A stretch of 38,844 bases of DNA, taken from positions 1-38,844 of the forward strand of contig JAJDTI010000068.1 in assembly GCA_022827245.1 (NCBI GenBank), written 5' to 3'. Positions 1 to 8,570 of the stretch are shown here, in pieces (the first letter of the stretch is position 1; each line of letters opens with the position of its first letter). The notes under the pieces are model-generated. The model saw only the letters and a list, made by a program, of their open reading frames with translations. It was not told the origin of the DNA and did no database searches. The position numbers and the translations under genes were made by a program. This DNA is from Pseudomonadales bacterium (GTDB lineage: Bacteria > Pseudomonadota > Gammaproteobacteria > Pseudomonadales > Azotimanducaceae).

Positions 1-61
1 TGGCGGACCTCGGAACCGGGGCCCTGATCGTCCCCCGGCAGGCCACGCCGGTTCAAGTCGG

Positions 62-110
62 TGACTGCGCCGGAGTCACAGTTTTGCATCACGAATCAGT
101 GATTTGCGTG
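62..110. promoter_or_regulatory. two short dyads downstream of the DUF465 gene
   Basis: Two inverted repeats sit side by side. TGACT at 62-66 pairs with AGTCA at 74-78 across 7 bases. AATCA at 94-98 and TGATT at 100-104 flank one base, inside a longer imperfect palindrome spanning 90-110. They lie past the stop of the minus-strand DUF465 gene, so they could be a weak terminator of that gene or an operator for something upstream of the window. No T-run follows either stem. The role is a guess. Confidence 0.25.
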
Positions 111-142
111 GAACACGCACAGGCTTCTTGGGACAGCAGTGG

Positions 143-358
143 TCAGGCATCGAGGTCCGGAATGAGTTGGCTCTCAAGCCGCGAGATCGTGTCCTTGAGC
201 TTCAGCTTGCGCTTCTTCATGCGGCGGACCTTCATGCGGTCGGGGTGGCCGGTCTGTTCCAGGTAGTCGATCACCTCGTCGAGGTCGCGGTGCTCGATGC
301 GCAATTCTTCGAGCCACCGAGTGACTTCCTCGCGTTCTCTGTCGTCGTCTGTCGCCAA
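143..358 (-). CDS. DUF465 (YdcH-like) small protein
   Basis: This 71-residue, highly charged, helical protein fits the DUF465/YdcH family. The diagnostic pattern is EHRDLD near residue 22, followed by an acidic and hydrophobic helix and the basic stretch RRMKKRKLKLKD ending near residue 57. The family usually has 60-80 residues, so the gene is complete. Its biochemical role is unknown; members are abundant cytoplasmic proteins of Proteobacteria. It starts at the ATG at 358 and diverges from the VWA-like gene at 419, leaving 60 bases for two promoters. The family call is strong, but no function can be read from the sequence. Confidence 0.88.
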   Translation of the reverse strand: MATDDDREREEVTRWLEELRIEHRDLDEVIDYLEQTGHPDRMKVRRMKKRKLKLKDTISRLESQLIPDLDA

Positions 359-418
359 GGCGGCGCTCTCGCGTCAAGAAGGGTCCACGCCTCGCATCCC
401 GCCGTGTTGCCGGTGGCG

Positions 419-1153
419 ATGGCCATGTCGCATCATAGGCGGGTAGCCGTCATACGCAACCTCGTGGCCGATCCCCCCGCATTGCGCTCGGACGTGAAGA
501 GCTTCCTCGCCGAGGCCCGCCGCAGTGCGCCGCCAGCCGTCGGATTCGGCAAGAATCAGCGCATCCTGTTCGCCCTCGACGCGACGGCCAGCCGCGAGCC
601 CACCTGGGACCTGGCGACCCATCTCCACGCCGAACTGTTCGAGGCGGCCGCGGACAGCATGCCAGCCGCCACGGTGCAGCTGGCCTACTACCGCGGATTC
701 AAGGAGTTCCACGTCTCCCCCTGGTTCGCCTCGGCCCCGCAACTGCTGCGCGAGATGACCGGCGTGCGCTGCCACGGCGGGCTGACGCAGATCGCGCGCG
801 TCTTGCGCCACGCCCTGGCCGAGGCCAAGACGGAACCGATCAAGGCGGCGGTGTTCGTCGGCGACGCCTGCGAGGAACCACACGCCACAGTGCTCGCCGA
901 AGCGGGCAAGCTCGCCCTGTTCAACCTGCCGTTTTTCGTCTTCCACGAGGGGTTCGACCGCCAAGCCGGCGAGACCTTCCGCGCCATCGCACGGATCACC
1001 GGTGGCGCATATGCGCCGTTCGCCCCGGGCAGCGCCGGCGAGTTGCGCGCCTTGTTCGGTGCCGTCGCACGCTACGCCGCCCACGGCCGGCGCGGTCTCG
1101 CCGAACTCGGCAACACCGCCGCACGCGGACTGCTGGCGCAACTACCACCGTGA
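419..1153 (+). CDS. von Willebrand factor A-like domain protein
   Basis: The protein has about 244 residues and probably a VWA (Rossmann-like, metal-ion-dependent adhesion) fold. A strand reading RILFALDATASR carries a DxTxS motif, a variant of the MIDAS DxSxS. Later hydrophobic strands (KAAVFVGDACEE, LPFFVFHEG) and an ITGGAY turn, typical near the end of VWA domains, support this. No signal peptide or membrane helix is visible, so it is likely cytoplasmic. I chose the ATG at 419; another ATG lies at 425 and an in-frame GTG at 404. The stop overlaps the start of the J-domain gene (GTGATG junction), implying translational coupling. Its partner or substrate is unknown; a role with the J-domain protein is inferred from the coupling only. 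Confidence 0.8.
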   Translation: MAMSHHRRVAVIRNLVADPPALRSDVKSFLAEARRSAPPAVGFGKNQRILFALDATASREPTWDLATHLHAELFEAAADSMPAATVQLAYYRGFKEFHVSPWFASAPQLLREMTGVRCHGGLTQIARVLRHALAEAKTEPIKAAVFVGDACEEPHATVLAEAGKLALFNLPFFVFHEGFDRQAGETFRAIARITGGAYAPFAPGSAGELRALFGAVARYAAHGRRGLAELGNTAARGLLAQLPP

Positions 1154-1917
1154 TGCTCCTCCTTGCCGCCATCGTCGGCGTGGCGGCGTTCGTCTTCCTT
1201 TGGCGCGCCGCCGGCGGCGCCCGGCGCTCGCAGAGGTTCCGACAACTTGCCGTAGCCGCGGCGGTCGTGCTGGTCACCGTACTTCTGCTACTCACCGCAA
1301 CCGGCCGGCTGCATTGGCTGGCCGCGCTCGCCGCCGGCGCATTGCCGTTCCTGCGCGGACTCGCAGGCTTGGTCGCCGGGCCTTTGATCGGCAATTTCCT
1401 ACGCAACCGGCTGTTCGCGCGTGGCGGCGCGCCGCCCGGCGTGGCTCCCGGTCCGGACCCCGGTCCACCACCCAAGGACTCCACGGTCGCAACACGGGAA
1501 CTGCGCATGACGCTCGATCACGAAACCGGCGCCATGGACGGCGAAGTCCTGACCGGAGGATCGGCGGGGCGACGGCTGTCAGGCTTGGATCTGCAAGGCT
1601 TGAGGACGGTATTCGGCGAACTCTCCCAGGAAGACTCGCGCCAACTGCTAAGCGCTTATCTGGACAGGCGTTTTCCCGGCTGGGCAGACGACGCCACGGA
1701 CGCGGACGCCGGCAGTCGGGCGTCCACCGGAACCTCCAGCCAGATGGACGCCGAACAAGCACTCGCGGTCCTCGGCCTCGACGCCGGCGCGTCGAAGAGC
1801 GACATCATCGAGGCGCATCGGCGGCTGATGCAGAAACTGCATCCCGACCGGGGCGGCACGGACTACCTCGCCGCGACCCTCAATCTCGCGAAGAAGGTGC
1901 TGATCAACGGCAAATGA
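1150..1917 (+). CDS. membrane-anchored J-domain (DnaJ/TIM14-like) protein
   Basis: This protein of 255 residues has two or three hydrophobic N-terminal segments (about residues 2-18, 33-52 and 55-78), a Pro/Gly-rich linker, a middle alpha-helical region and a C-terminal J domain of about 56 residues. The J domain carries the HPD motif (KLHPDRGG) needed to stimulate DnaK ATPase. A C-terminal J domain after membrane helices resembles TIM14/Pam18 and DjlA-type co-chaperones, so it probably recruits DnaK to the inner membrane. The start is GTG 1150 or ATG 1153, overlapping the stop of the VWA gene. The client is unknown. The TIM14-like assignment is good, and the membrane topology is inferred from hydrophobicity. 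Confidence 0.85.
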   Translation: MMLLLAAIVGVAAFVFLWRAAGGARRSQRFRQLAVAAAVVLVTVLLLLTATGRLHWLAALAAGALPFLRGLAGLVAGPLIGNFLRNRLFARGGAPPGVAPGPDPGPPPKDSTVATRELRMTLDHETGAMDGEVLTGGSAGRRLSGLDLQGLRTVFGELSQEDSRQLLSAYLDRRFPGWADDATDADAGSRASTGTSSQMDAEQALAVLGLDAGASKSDIIEAHRRLMQKLHPDRGGTDYLAATLNLAKKVLINGK

Positions 1918-2106
1918 AACTGGACACGCTTCGATAGGGCGTCCGGGAGCATCGATGGCCGGGGCAGCGGGCTGCGGCCCCGTACGACCGGAACATCGTT
2001 GCGTGCATGCTCGGTTCGCTGTCGGGATCGAGAGTAACGTCAACGTATTTGCGAGACGGAACACTAGCCGGCTAGCCCGGAGACTGCTCTGTGACCCCAT
2101 CAGCCG

Positions 2107-2520
2107 CTACGCCGCCCGACTCGGCGAAGCGTCCATCAGGCGACGCGCATCCTGCTCCAGCGCGACAAGCTGCCTGACCCAGTCGTCCATGCGCATGAAA
2201 TCCTCGTCATCGATCCCGAATGCCCGAGCAACTTCCTTCAACAGGCACTCTTCTTCGATCTCGAAGGCACCGTCGACGTACGACAGCCGCAGCAAGTTCA
2301 AAATCGCAATCGTCTGCGCCCGTCGCGTGTCGAAGATCGCGCCGATCCCGTCGAGTTCGAGATAGTCCGAGTCGACGTCGGGCTTGAGCGCCATTTCGCG
2401 CTTGAAGTCCACCAGCATGTCCTCCTCGCTGGGATCGAGCAGGCCGTCGGAGACCACGACATTGTGCGCAAGTCCCAGCAGCGCGTCGCGTTGCGTCTCG
2501 GTAAGCGACTTGAGCCACAC
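2107..2520 (-). CDS. TerB-like (tellurite resistance B family) protein
   Basis: A 137-residue all-alpha protein that resembles TerB/DjlA N-terminal-like domains. It has a helix ending in DGLLDPSEED, a long acidic second repeat beginning near SYVDGAFEIEEE and a terminal helix. The two acidic DG...EE loops are the family's putative metal-binding sites. No signal or membrane segment is seen, so it is likely cytoplasmic. It starts at a GTG at 2520, only 15 bases after the stop of the 39-residue membrane protein, which suggests a two-gene transcript. No other ter gene is nearby, so tellurite resistance should not be assumed. Family confidence is moderate to good; function is unknown. Confidence 0.78.
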   Translation of the reverse strand: MWLKSLTETQRDALLGLAHNVVVSDGLLDPSEEDMLVDFKREMALKPDVDSDYLELDGIGAIFDTRRAQTIAILNLLRLSYVDGAFEIEEECLLKEVARAFGIDDEDFMRMDDWVRQLVALEQDARRLMDASPSRAA

Positions 2521-2535
2521 GGCGAGTTTCCGAAG

Positions 2536-2655
2536 CTACGGGATCAGGGAATCCGCGAAGCTCGCGACCATGATGAGGACCGCCAGCCAGCCCACCCCGA
2601 TGAACAGCTTGGCGATCAGCCCCTGCTCGAAAAAGTCCTCGATGAGGTACCACAT
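2536..2655 (-). CDS. 39-residue single-pass membrane protein upstream of TerB-like gene
   Basis: A short reading frame beginning MWYLIEDFFEQG, followed by one strong hydrophobic helix (about residues 14-33, LIAKLFIGVGWLAVLIMVAS) and a short polar tail. A purine-rich GGGAA stretch precedes the ATG at 2655. It ends 15 bases before the GTG of the TerB-like gene, so the two are probably co-transcribed. The amphipathic start plus one helix is typical of small regulatory membrane peptides. I do not recognise a family. The clean hydrophobic profile, start, ribosome site and linkage support it being real, but conservation is untested. Confidence 0.6.
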   Translation of the reverse strand: MWYLIEDFFEQGLIAKLFIGVGWLAVLIMVASFADSLIP

Positions 2656-2892
2656 GTTCCCTGTCTTCCCAGTCCGAACCGACGTGGGCGGCGAGCCTAA
2701 CACACCCGCCGGGAGTGGGTTCGAAGACGCCAAACGGTACGTCCCAAACCGGCTTGGTGGGCACGCCATCCGGCCAGCGGCGTGTGCTATGCTAGCAACG
2801 ACGTAAATGCCGTACTCGAACAACCTTTTTTGTTTAGCTGCGGGGCAGGATCCACGCTTAGTGCGGCGACAACCGACTAACGGAGAAGTCCA
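2656..2892. promoter_or_regulatory. divergent intergenic region between the small membrane protein and the TonB receptor
   Basis: This 237-base gap must hold promoters for both flanking transcripts. A near-perfect 14-base palindrome at 2744-2757 (CCAAACCGGCTTGG, one mismatched pair) could be an operator. A TATGCT sequence near 2792 resembles a -10 box but has no convincing -35 partner. A run of six T lies near 2825-2830 without a preceding stem. The ribosome site for the receptor is GGAG at about 2882. Nothing here identifies the regulator. Confidence 0.3.
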
Positions 2893-5469
2893 ATGCGTAG
2901 AAAACCAACCCTGATCGCGCCGGCCGCCGTGCTGGCGGTATTCGTTGCGGCTTCGTCCAGCGCCCAGGACGAGGACGAGCCCCAGGTCGCCCAGGCGACC
3001 GGCGAAGTCGAGGAAGTGATCGTCGTCGGCTCCCGGCGCCGGGACCGGTCGGCGGCCGACTCCCCCGTGCCGGTGGACGTGGTCCAAGCGGACGACTTTC
3101 TCGCGCACGGCGCTTCGAACCTGGACGACTTGGTCGCGAGCCTCGTGCCGTCGTACAACGTCAGCCAGGAGCCGATCAGCGACGCCGCGACCTTCATTCG
3201 CCCCGCCACCTTGCGCGGCATGGCACCGGACGCAACCCTGGTGCTCGTCAACGGCAAGCGGCGCCACCGAGCGGCCGTGATCGCCTTGCTCGGCTCCGGC
3301 ATTTCCGGCGGTTCCCAGGGCCCGGACATCTCCGCCATCCCCGCGATCGCGCTCGACCGACTCGAAGTGCTGCGCGACGGCGCGTCGGCGCAGTACGGAT
3401 CCGACGCCATCGCCGGCATCATGAACTTCGTACTCAAGGAAGATCGCGACGGCGCATCGCTCGACGCCAAGTGGGGTACCCACTACGAGGGCGACGGCGA
3501 TGCCGTGACGGTGTCCGGGAACGTGGGACTGCCGCTGTCCGACTACGGTTTCGCCAACTTGAGCTTCGAGTGGAAGGAGTCCGACCCCACCAGCCGGAGC
3601 CGGCAGCGCGCGGACGCCCAAGGGCTCATCAATGCCGGAAACACGAACGTCCGCGAGCCCGCGGCGCAGATCTGGGGCGCGCCCGAGTACTCCGACGACT
3701 TCAAGCTGTTCGGCAACTTCGGCGTCGACCTCGGCGGCGGGGCCGAAGCCTACGCGTTCGGCAACTGGGCGGAACGGCAAGTCGAGGGCGGATTCTACTT
3801 CCGGAACCCCCATACCCGCGGCGGCGTTTTCCGCGGCCCGGTTGTCGATGGCACGTCGACCGTGAAGGTCGCCGACCTCGACCCATCGGACAACATGCCG
3901 GGCGAGATCAACAACTGCCCGGTCATCCGGATCGAGGGCAATAGCCCGAACTCGTCGGACCTCAACGCAGTGGCCAGGGAGCCGGGGTGCTACTCGCTGA
4001 TCGAGAAGTTCCCGGGCGGCTTCACCCCGCAGTTCGGCGCGTTCATCCACGACCTGTCCATCGCCGGCGGCGTGCGCGGCGAGCACGACTCCGGCTGGTA
4101 CTACGACTTGAGCGTCACAACCGGGCGCAGCAATGCCCAGTTCTACATCTACAACACCATCAATCCGCAACTCCTGGGAGCACGCAACGACATCCCCGTG
4201 TACTACAACGCGGGCGCCTACACGGAAACCGACCGCGTCGTGAACTTCGACCTGTCGAGACCCGTCGACATGGACCTCTACGGGCCGGTGAACGTGGCTC
4301 TCGGGCTGGAGTACCGCGACGAGACCTTCAAGATCGAAAACGGCGATCCGAACTCGTTCTACATCGACACGGAATTCAACCTCGCCGAGCAGGGCTTCGG
4401 AATCGGTTCCAACGGCTTCCCCGGCTTCCAACCCGGCGATGCGGGCGAGAACAGCGTGCGCGCCATGGCGGGCTACGTCGACCTCGAGTCCAACGTCAGC
4501 GATCGGCTGCTGATCGGCGCCGCGCTGCGGTTCGAGCGCTACGACGAATTCGGCAACACCCTCGACGGCAAGTTCGCGGCCCGCGTGCAGGTCGCCGACG
4601 ACTTCGCGTTGCGCGGTGCTGTCAGCACCGGCTTCCGGGTGCCGACCGCCGGACAGGCCAACCTGCGCAACGTCACGACGGAGTTCAACATGGGCTTCCT
4701 CGCCGACATCGCGACCTTGCCGCCAACGAACCCGGTCGCCGTGCAGAAAGGCGCGCTGCCGCTGACGCCGGAGACATCCGTGAACCTCACCTTGGGGGCG
4801 GTGTTCACGGTCGGCCCGCTCGATGTCACGGTGGACTACTACAACATCGAGATCGAAGACCGCATCGCGTTCACCAGCCGGTTCAACCTCACCGAAAGCG
4901 ACATCGCGAGTCTGCTCTCCGCCGGGGTAACCGACGCGAGCAGCTTCACCTCGGTACGGTACCTGTCCAACCAGCAGACCGTGCAGACCTCCGGCATCGA
5001 CGTGGTCGCCACATGGCCATTCGAGCTCGGCAACGGTTCGTCGAACATCACGTTCGTCGGCAACTGGTCCGACGTGGAACTCACCAAGTACAGCTCCCAG
5101 TACACTAGCGAGAACCGACGACTGCAGATCGAACAAGGCCGTCCGGACTCCCGCTACGTTGTAACGTGGACGCACCTCGTCGGAGACTGGCGCCTGATGG
5201 CCCGGACCCGGTACTACGGCGAGTACTACGACGCCCCGACCAACGATGGCAGCGTCGCGTTCTACCCCGAGCGGGACTGGGTCTTCGACGCCGAGGTCTC
5301 CGTCCAGGCGACGCCGTCACTGATGCTGCTCCTGGGTGTCCAGAACCTCACCAACAACTACCCGTCGGAAAACCCCCACGGTGAAGTCGCCGGTCTCATC
5401 TATCCCGAGACCTCGCCTTTCGGCTTCAACGGCGGATTCCACTACCTGCGGGCCCGTTGGGACATGTAG
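2893..5469 (+). CDS. TonB-dependent outer-membrane receptor
   Basis: The protein has 858 residues. A signal peptide covers about residues 1-24 (cleavage after SSSA), then comes a TonB-box-like EEVIVVGSR (about 40-48). A plug domain follows with the typical LVNGKRRH, VLRDGASAQYGSDAIAGIMNFVLK sequence elements (split here: the conserved core is RDGASAQYG then DAIAGIMNF), and a long beta-barrel with alternating aromatic strands fills the rest. It moves a ligand across the outer membrane using TonB energy; the ligand is not readable. The ATG at 2893 has a GGAG site 8-9 bases upstream. The C-terminus is Trp-Asp-Met rather than the usual terminal Phe, a small oddity for barrel insertion. It sits directly upstream of a YejA/B/E-type importer, suggesting a shared peptide- or siderophore-like substrate. 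Confidence 0.95.
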   Translation: MRRKPTLIAPAAVLAVFVAASSSAQDEDEPQVAQATGEVEEVIVVGSRRRDRSAADSPVPVDVVQADDFLAHGASNLDDLVASLVPSYNVSQEPISDAATFIRPATLRGMAPDATLVLVNGKRRHRAAVIALLGSGISGGSQGPDISAIPAIALDRLEVLRDGASAQYGSDAIAGIMNFVLKEDRDGASLDAKWGTHYEGDGDAVTVSGNVGLPLSDYGFANLSFEWKESDPTSRSRQRADAQGLINAGNTNVREPAAQIWGAPEYSDDFKLFGNFGVDLGGGAEAYAFGNWAERQVEGGFYFRNPHTRGGVFRGPVVDGTSTVKVADLDPSDNMPGEINNCPVIRIEGNSPNSSDLNAVAREPGCYSLIEKFPGGFTPQFGAFIHDLSIAGGVRGEHDSGWYYDLSVTTGRSNAQFYIYNTINPQLLGARNDIPVYYNAGAYTETDRVVNFDLSRPVDMDLYGPVNVALGLEYRDETFKIENGDPNSFYIDTEFNLAEQGFGIGSNGFPGFQPGDAGENSVRAMAGYVDLESNVSDRLLIGAALRFERYDEFGNTLDGKFAARVQVADDFALRGAVSTGFRVPTAGQANLRNVTTEFNMGFLADIATLPPTNPVAVQKGALPLTPETSVNLTLGAVFTVGPLDVTVDYYNIEIEDRIAFTSRFNLTESDIASLLSAGVTDASSFTSVRYLSNQQTVQTSGIDVVATWPFELGNGSSNITFVGNWSDVELTKYSSQYTSENRRLQIEQGRPDSRYVVTWTHLVGDWRLMARTRYYGEYYDAPTNDGSVAFYPERDWVFDAEVSVQATPSLMLLLGVQNLTNNYPSENPHGEVAGLIYPETSPFGFNGGFHYLRARWDM

Positions 5470-5474
5470 ACAGC

Positions 5475-5542
5475 CTTGGTCGGGGCGGCGGGCGCGGCAA
5501 GCGCGGCCTGCCGCGACTGCGGCAGCCGACGCCCCGACCAAG
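5475..5542. promoter_or_regulatory. long inverted repeat with nested hairpin between receptor and binding-protein genes
   Basis: CTTGGTCGGGGCG at 5475-5487 is perfectly complementary to CGCCCCGACCAAG at 5530-5542. Inside the 42-base loop, CTGCCGC (5508-5514) pairs with GCGGCAG (5519-5525) around GACT. A second copy of the left arm, TTGGTCGGGCGG at 5556-5567, could pair with the same right arm and covers the likely TTG start of the binding-protein gene. There is no T-run, so an intrinsic terminator is unlikely. An mRNA structure setting the receptor-to-importer expression ratio is a reasonable inference. Confidence 0.5.
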
Positions 5543-5555
5543 TACCAAGCGCCAA

Positions 5556-7454
5556 TTGGTCGGGCGGTGCCGCCATGCCTCGGCAGTCGTCGGAGTATTC
5601 CTGTTCGGCGTTCCGGCTGCGCTTGCCAACGGACCGGTCGAGGGCGAGCGCGGAATCGACTACCGGCACGGCTACGCATTTCTGACCGAGCCCAAGTACC
5701 CCGCGGATTTCCAACACTTCGACTACGTCAACCCGGATGCCCCCAAGGGCGGTACGCTGCGCCGCCACGGCACCGGGAGCTGGGACTCCTTCAACCCGGC
5801 CGCCTTGCGCGCCGCCCAGGTCGTCGCGGGCTTGAGCACCTCCGCACCGCACGCGAATTTCCTCTACGACTCCTTGCTCACCGAAGCGGCCGATGAGCCG
5901 TCCGCCTGGTACGGTCGCCTGGCCGAAGGGATCGCCGTGGCGCCGGACGGTGCCTGGATCGCCTTCAAGATCCGCAGCGGCGCCCGCTGGCACGACGGTG
6001 TGCCGCTCACCATCGAGGACGTTGCCTACACCTACCGGACCTACCGCGACGACGCGACATCGACCATCAGCACGCCCCTCAAGCCCATCACGGACATCGA
6101 GATCCTAGGCCCCCGGGAGATCCTCTTCCGCATTGCGCCCGAGGCCCACGGCGATGCGCTGCTGCCGATCCGCGTCGGCCAGGTGCCGATCCTCCCCAAG
6201 CACTACTGGGAGACGCGCGACATCACCAAGACGACCGTCGAGCCGCCGCTCGGTTCCGGGCCGTATCGCATCAAGGACTTCCGCGTCGGCCGCTGGATTC
6301 GCTGGGAGCGCGTGTCCGACTACTGGGGCCGGGACCTGCCCGTCATGCGCGGCCGGTTCAACTTCGACATCATGAAGTTCGACTACTTCAGCGACGACCG
6401 GGTGAAGACGGAGGCCGTGAAGGGCGATGTGATCGATTTCCACGTCGAGAACGTACCGTCCTACTGGGAGAACGACTACGACTTCCCGCCGTTCCGGGCG
6501 GGCGTGTTCAAGCGCGAGTGGCTACCGGTGAAGCAGCCCTGGGGACTCTGGTGGCCCGTGTTCTGGAACCTCGACCAGCCCCGATTCCAGGACATCCGCG
6601 TGCGCGAGGCGCTCTACATGCTCTACGACTTCCCCTACATCAACCGCGTGATCCTGTTCGGCTTCTACGACCACGGTCACAGCTTCTTCCACAACTCGAC
6701 GATGGGCCAGTCGGGACTCCCGTCCGAGGACGAACTCGAACTTCTCGAACCCTTCCGCGACCAGTTGCCGGAGCGCCTGTTCACGCAGCCGTTCCAGGCG
6801 CCGCCGTCGACCGGGTTCGGCTACAACCGGGACAACATCGAGCGCGCGGTCGCCCTGTTCCGCGAGGCCGGCTGGGCGATCGACGACGGCGTGATGCGCA
6901 ACGTCGAGACCGGCGAACCCTTCACCGTCGACTTCGTCTTCGTCGCCGCCACGACCCTGCGCGCGTACATGCCATACATCCAGGCCCTGAACCGCGTCGG
7001 CATCGAGACCACCGGCCGCGCGCCAGAGACCTCCAACTGGCTGTACCGCATGCGCACGGGCGCGTTCGACTCCGGCGTGCAGAACTACGTGCCGGCCAAC
7101 ACGCCTGGCTTCGAACTCGAGTCCCGTTTCGGCAGCGCGGCCGCGGACGCGGACTACAGCCTGAACTGGCCGAACATCCGCGACCCCGTCCTCGACGCAC
7201 TCATCCTGAAGGTGCAGGCCGCGGACAACGCGCGCGACTTCTACGCGGCCACGCGCGCATTCGACCGCGTGCTGCTGTGGCGCTTCTACTTCGTCCCCGG
7301 CATGGCGCAGCCCGGCTTCCGCCTCGTCTACTGGGACAAGTTCGGCATCCCGGAGAGCGGCCCGCTGCTGCACCCCCAGCACATCGAGAACTGGTGGTGG
7401 GACGACGCGAAGGCGCGCCACGTCGCCGACGGGATCGCACGACTCGGGGACTGA
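5556..7454 (+). CDS. YejA-type extracellular solute-binding protein (ABC importer, family 5)
   Basis: A periplasmic SBP_bac_5 (oligopeptide/nickel class) binding protein of the YejA subgroup, about 632 residues. It has the HGYAFLTEPKYPADFQHFDYVNP opening typical of YejA (core: AFLTEPKYP, FDYVNPDAPKGG), GARWHDGVPLT, and LGSGPYRI, and it ends near HPQHIENWWWD. From a TTG at 5556 the N-terminus is a clean 26-residue signal peptide ending AALA, which is why I chose that start; a TTG at 5457 would bury the signal. YejA homologs deliver peptides and microcin C-like compounds to YejB/YejE. The downstream permease starts 33 bases later. The start may be masked by the inverted repeat around 5475-5567. 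Family confidence is high; the substrate is inferred. Confidence 0.92.
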   Translation: MVGRCRHASAVVGVFLFGVPAALANGPVEGERGIDYRHGYAFLTEPKYPADFQHFDYVNPDAPKGGTLRRHGTGSWDSFNPAALRAAQVVAGLSTSAPHANFLYDSLLTEAADEPSAWYGRLAEGIAVAPDGAWIAFKIRSGARWHDGVPLTIEDVAYTYRTYRDDATSTISTPLKPITDIEILGPREILFRIAPEAHGDALLPIRVGQVPILPKHYWETRDITKTTVEPPLGSGPYRIKDFRVGRWIRWERVSDYWGRDLPVMRGRFNFDIMKFDYFSDDRVKTEAVKGDVIDFHVENVPSYWENDYDFPPFRAGVFKREWLPVKQPWGLWWPVFWNLDQPRFQDIRVREALYMLYDFPYINRVILFGFYDHGHSFFHNSTMGQSGLPSEDELELLEPFRDQLPERLFTQPFQAPPSTGFGYNRDNIERAVALFREAGWAIDDGVMRNVETGEPFTVDFVFVAATTLRAYMPYIQALNRVGIETTGRAPETSNWLYRMRTGAFDSGVQNYVPANTPGFELESRFGSAAADADYSLNWPNIRDPVLDALILKVQAADNARDFYAATRAFDRVLLWRFYFVPGMAQPGFRLVYWDKFGIPESGPLLHPQHIENWWWDDAKARHVADGIARLGD

Positions 7455-7460
7455 CTCCGG

Positions 7461-7482
7461 GACTCTGGAATCGACTCTGGAA
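7461..7482 (+). repeat. short direct repeat before the YejB start
   Basis: GACTCTGGAA occurs at 7461-7470 and again at 7473-7482, with two weaker copies (GACTCGGGGA, GACTCCGG) just upstream from 7441. The last copy forms part of the ribosome-binding region (GGAAAGAAG) of the permease gene at 7488. It is probably slippage-generated spacer DNA. Confidence 0.5.
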
Positions 7483-7487
7483 AGAAG

Positions 7488-8570
7488 ATGGGCCGCTACA
7501 TCCTCCGCCGCATCGCACTGATCGTGCCCACCCTCCTCGGCATCATCCTCGTCAACTTCGTCATCGTGCAGTTCGCCCCGGGCGGGCCCATCGAGCAGAT
7601 CATCGCGAGCGTCACGGCCGGACAGATGTCGGCCACCGCGGGCATCAGCGGCGGGGGCGACACGGCGGCCCTGCAGAGCACCGCCATGGAGAGTACGGCG
7701 GCCAGCTACGGCCTCGATCCCGAACTGCTCAAGGACCTCGAGCGCCAGTTCGGTTTCGACCGTCCGGCCCACGAGCGCTTCCTCACGATGGTCTGGAACT
7801 ACATACGGTTCGACTTCGGCACGAGCTACTTCCAGGACCGCCCGGTGGTGGATCTCGTGATCGAGCGCCTGCCGGTCTCGATCTCGCTGGGGCTCTGGTC
7901 GCTGCTCCTGATCTACGGCATCTCCATCCCGCTCGGCATCGCCAAGGCGGTGCGCGACGGCTCGCGGTTCGACATCTGGACGAGCACCGTCATCTTCGTC
8001 GGCTACGCGGTGCCGGGGTTCCTGTTCGCGATCCTCCTCATCGTCGTCTTCGCCGGGGGCAACTACTTCGACATCTTCCCCCTGCGGGGGCTCGTCTCGG
8101 ACAACTGGAGCGAGCTCTCCTGGCCGGACCGCATCGCGGACTACTTCTGGCACCTGACGCTGCCGATCATCTCGCTCACCATCGGCGGGTTCGCGACGCT
8201 CACGATGCTGACCAAGAACTCCTTCCTCGAGGAGATCGGCAAGCAGTTCGTGCTGACGGCGCGGGCCAAGGGCCTCGCGGAGAACCGCGTCCTCTACGGG
8301 CACATCTTCCGCAACGCCATGCTGATCGTCATCGCCGGGTTTCCGGCCGCCTTCGTAGGCATCCTCTTCACCGGATCGCTCCTGATCGAGGTGATCTTCT
8401 CCCTCGACGGCATCGGGCTCCTCTCCTACGAGGCGGTGGTGAAACGCGACTTCCCGATCCTCTTCGCGACGGTGTTCGTGTTCAGCCTGATCGCGCTCGT
8501 CATGCACCTGGTGGGCGACCTGACCTACGTGCTGGTCGATCCCCGCATCGACTTCGAGACCCGCGAATGA
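7488..8570 (+). CDS. YejB-type ABC transporter permease
   Basis: An inner-membrane permease of 360 residues from the dipeptide/oligopeptide (DppB/OppB) class, closest in layout to YejB. The first helix follows MGRYILRRIALIVPTLLGI. A periplasmic loop of about 100 residues comes next, then five more helices. The cytoplasmic EAA-type motif that docks on the ATPase is seen as TARAKGLAENRVLYGHIFRNA near residues 255-276 (core AKGL...HIFRNAM). It ends in LVDPRIDFE, characteristic of this family. The ATG at 7488 follows a GGAAAGAAG site, and the gene overlaps yejE by four bases (ATGA). It should pair with the YejE-like protein, but the matching ATPase gene is not next to it. Confidence 0.93.
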   Translation: MGRYILRRIALIVPTLLGIILVNFVIVQFAPGGPIEQIIASVTAGQMSATAGISGGGDTAALQSTAMESTAASYGLDPELLKDLERQFGFDRPAHERFLTMVWNYIRFDFGTSYFQDRPVVDLVIERLPVSISLGLWSLLLIYGISIPLGIAKAVRDGSRFDIWTSTVIFVGYAVPGFLFAILLIVVFAGGNYFDIFPLRGLVSDNWSELSWPDRIADYFWHLTLPIISLTIGGFATLTMLTKNSFLEEIGKQFVLTARAKGLAENRVLYGHIFRNAMLIVIAGFPAAFVGILFTGSLLIEVIFSLDGIGLLSYEAVVKRDFPILFATVFVFSLIALVMHLVGDLTYVLVDPRIDFETRE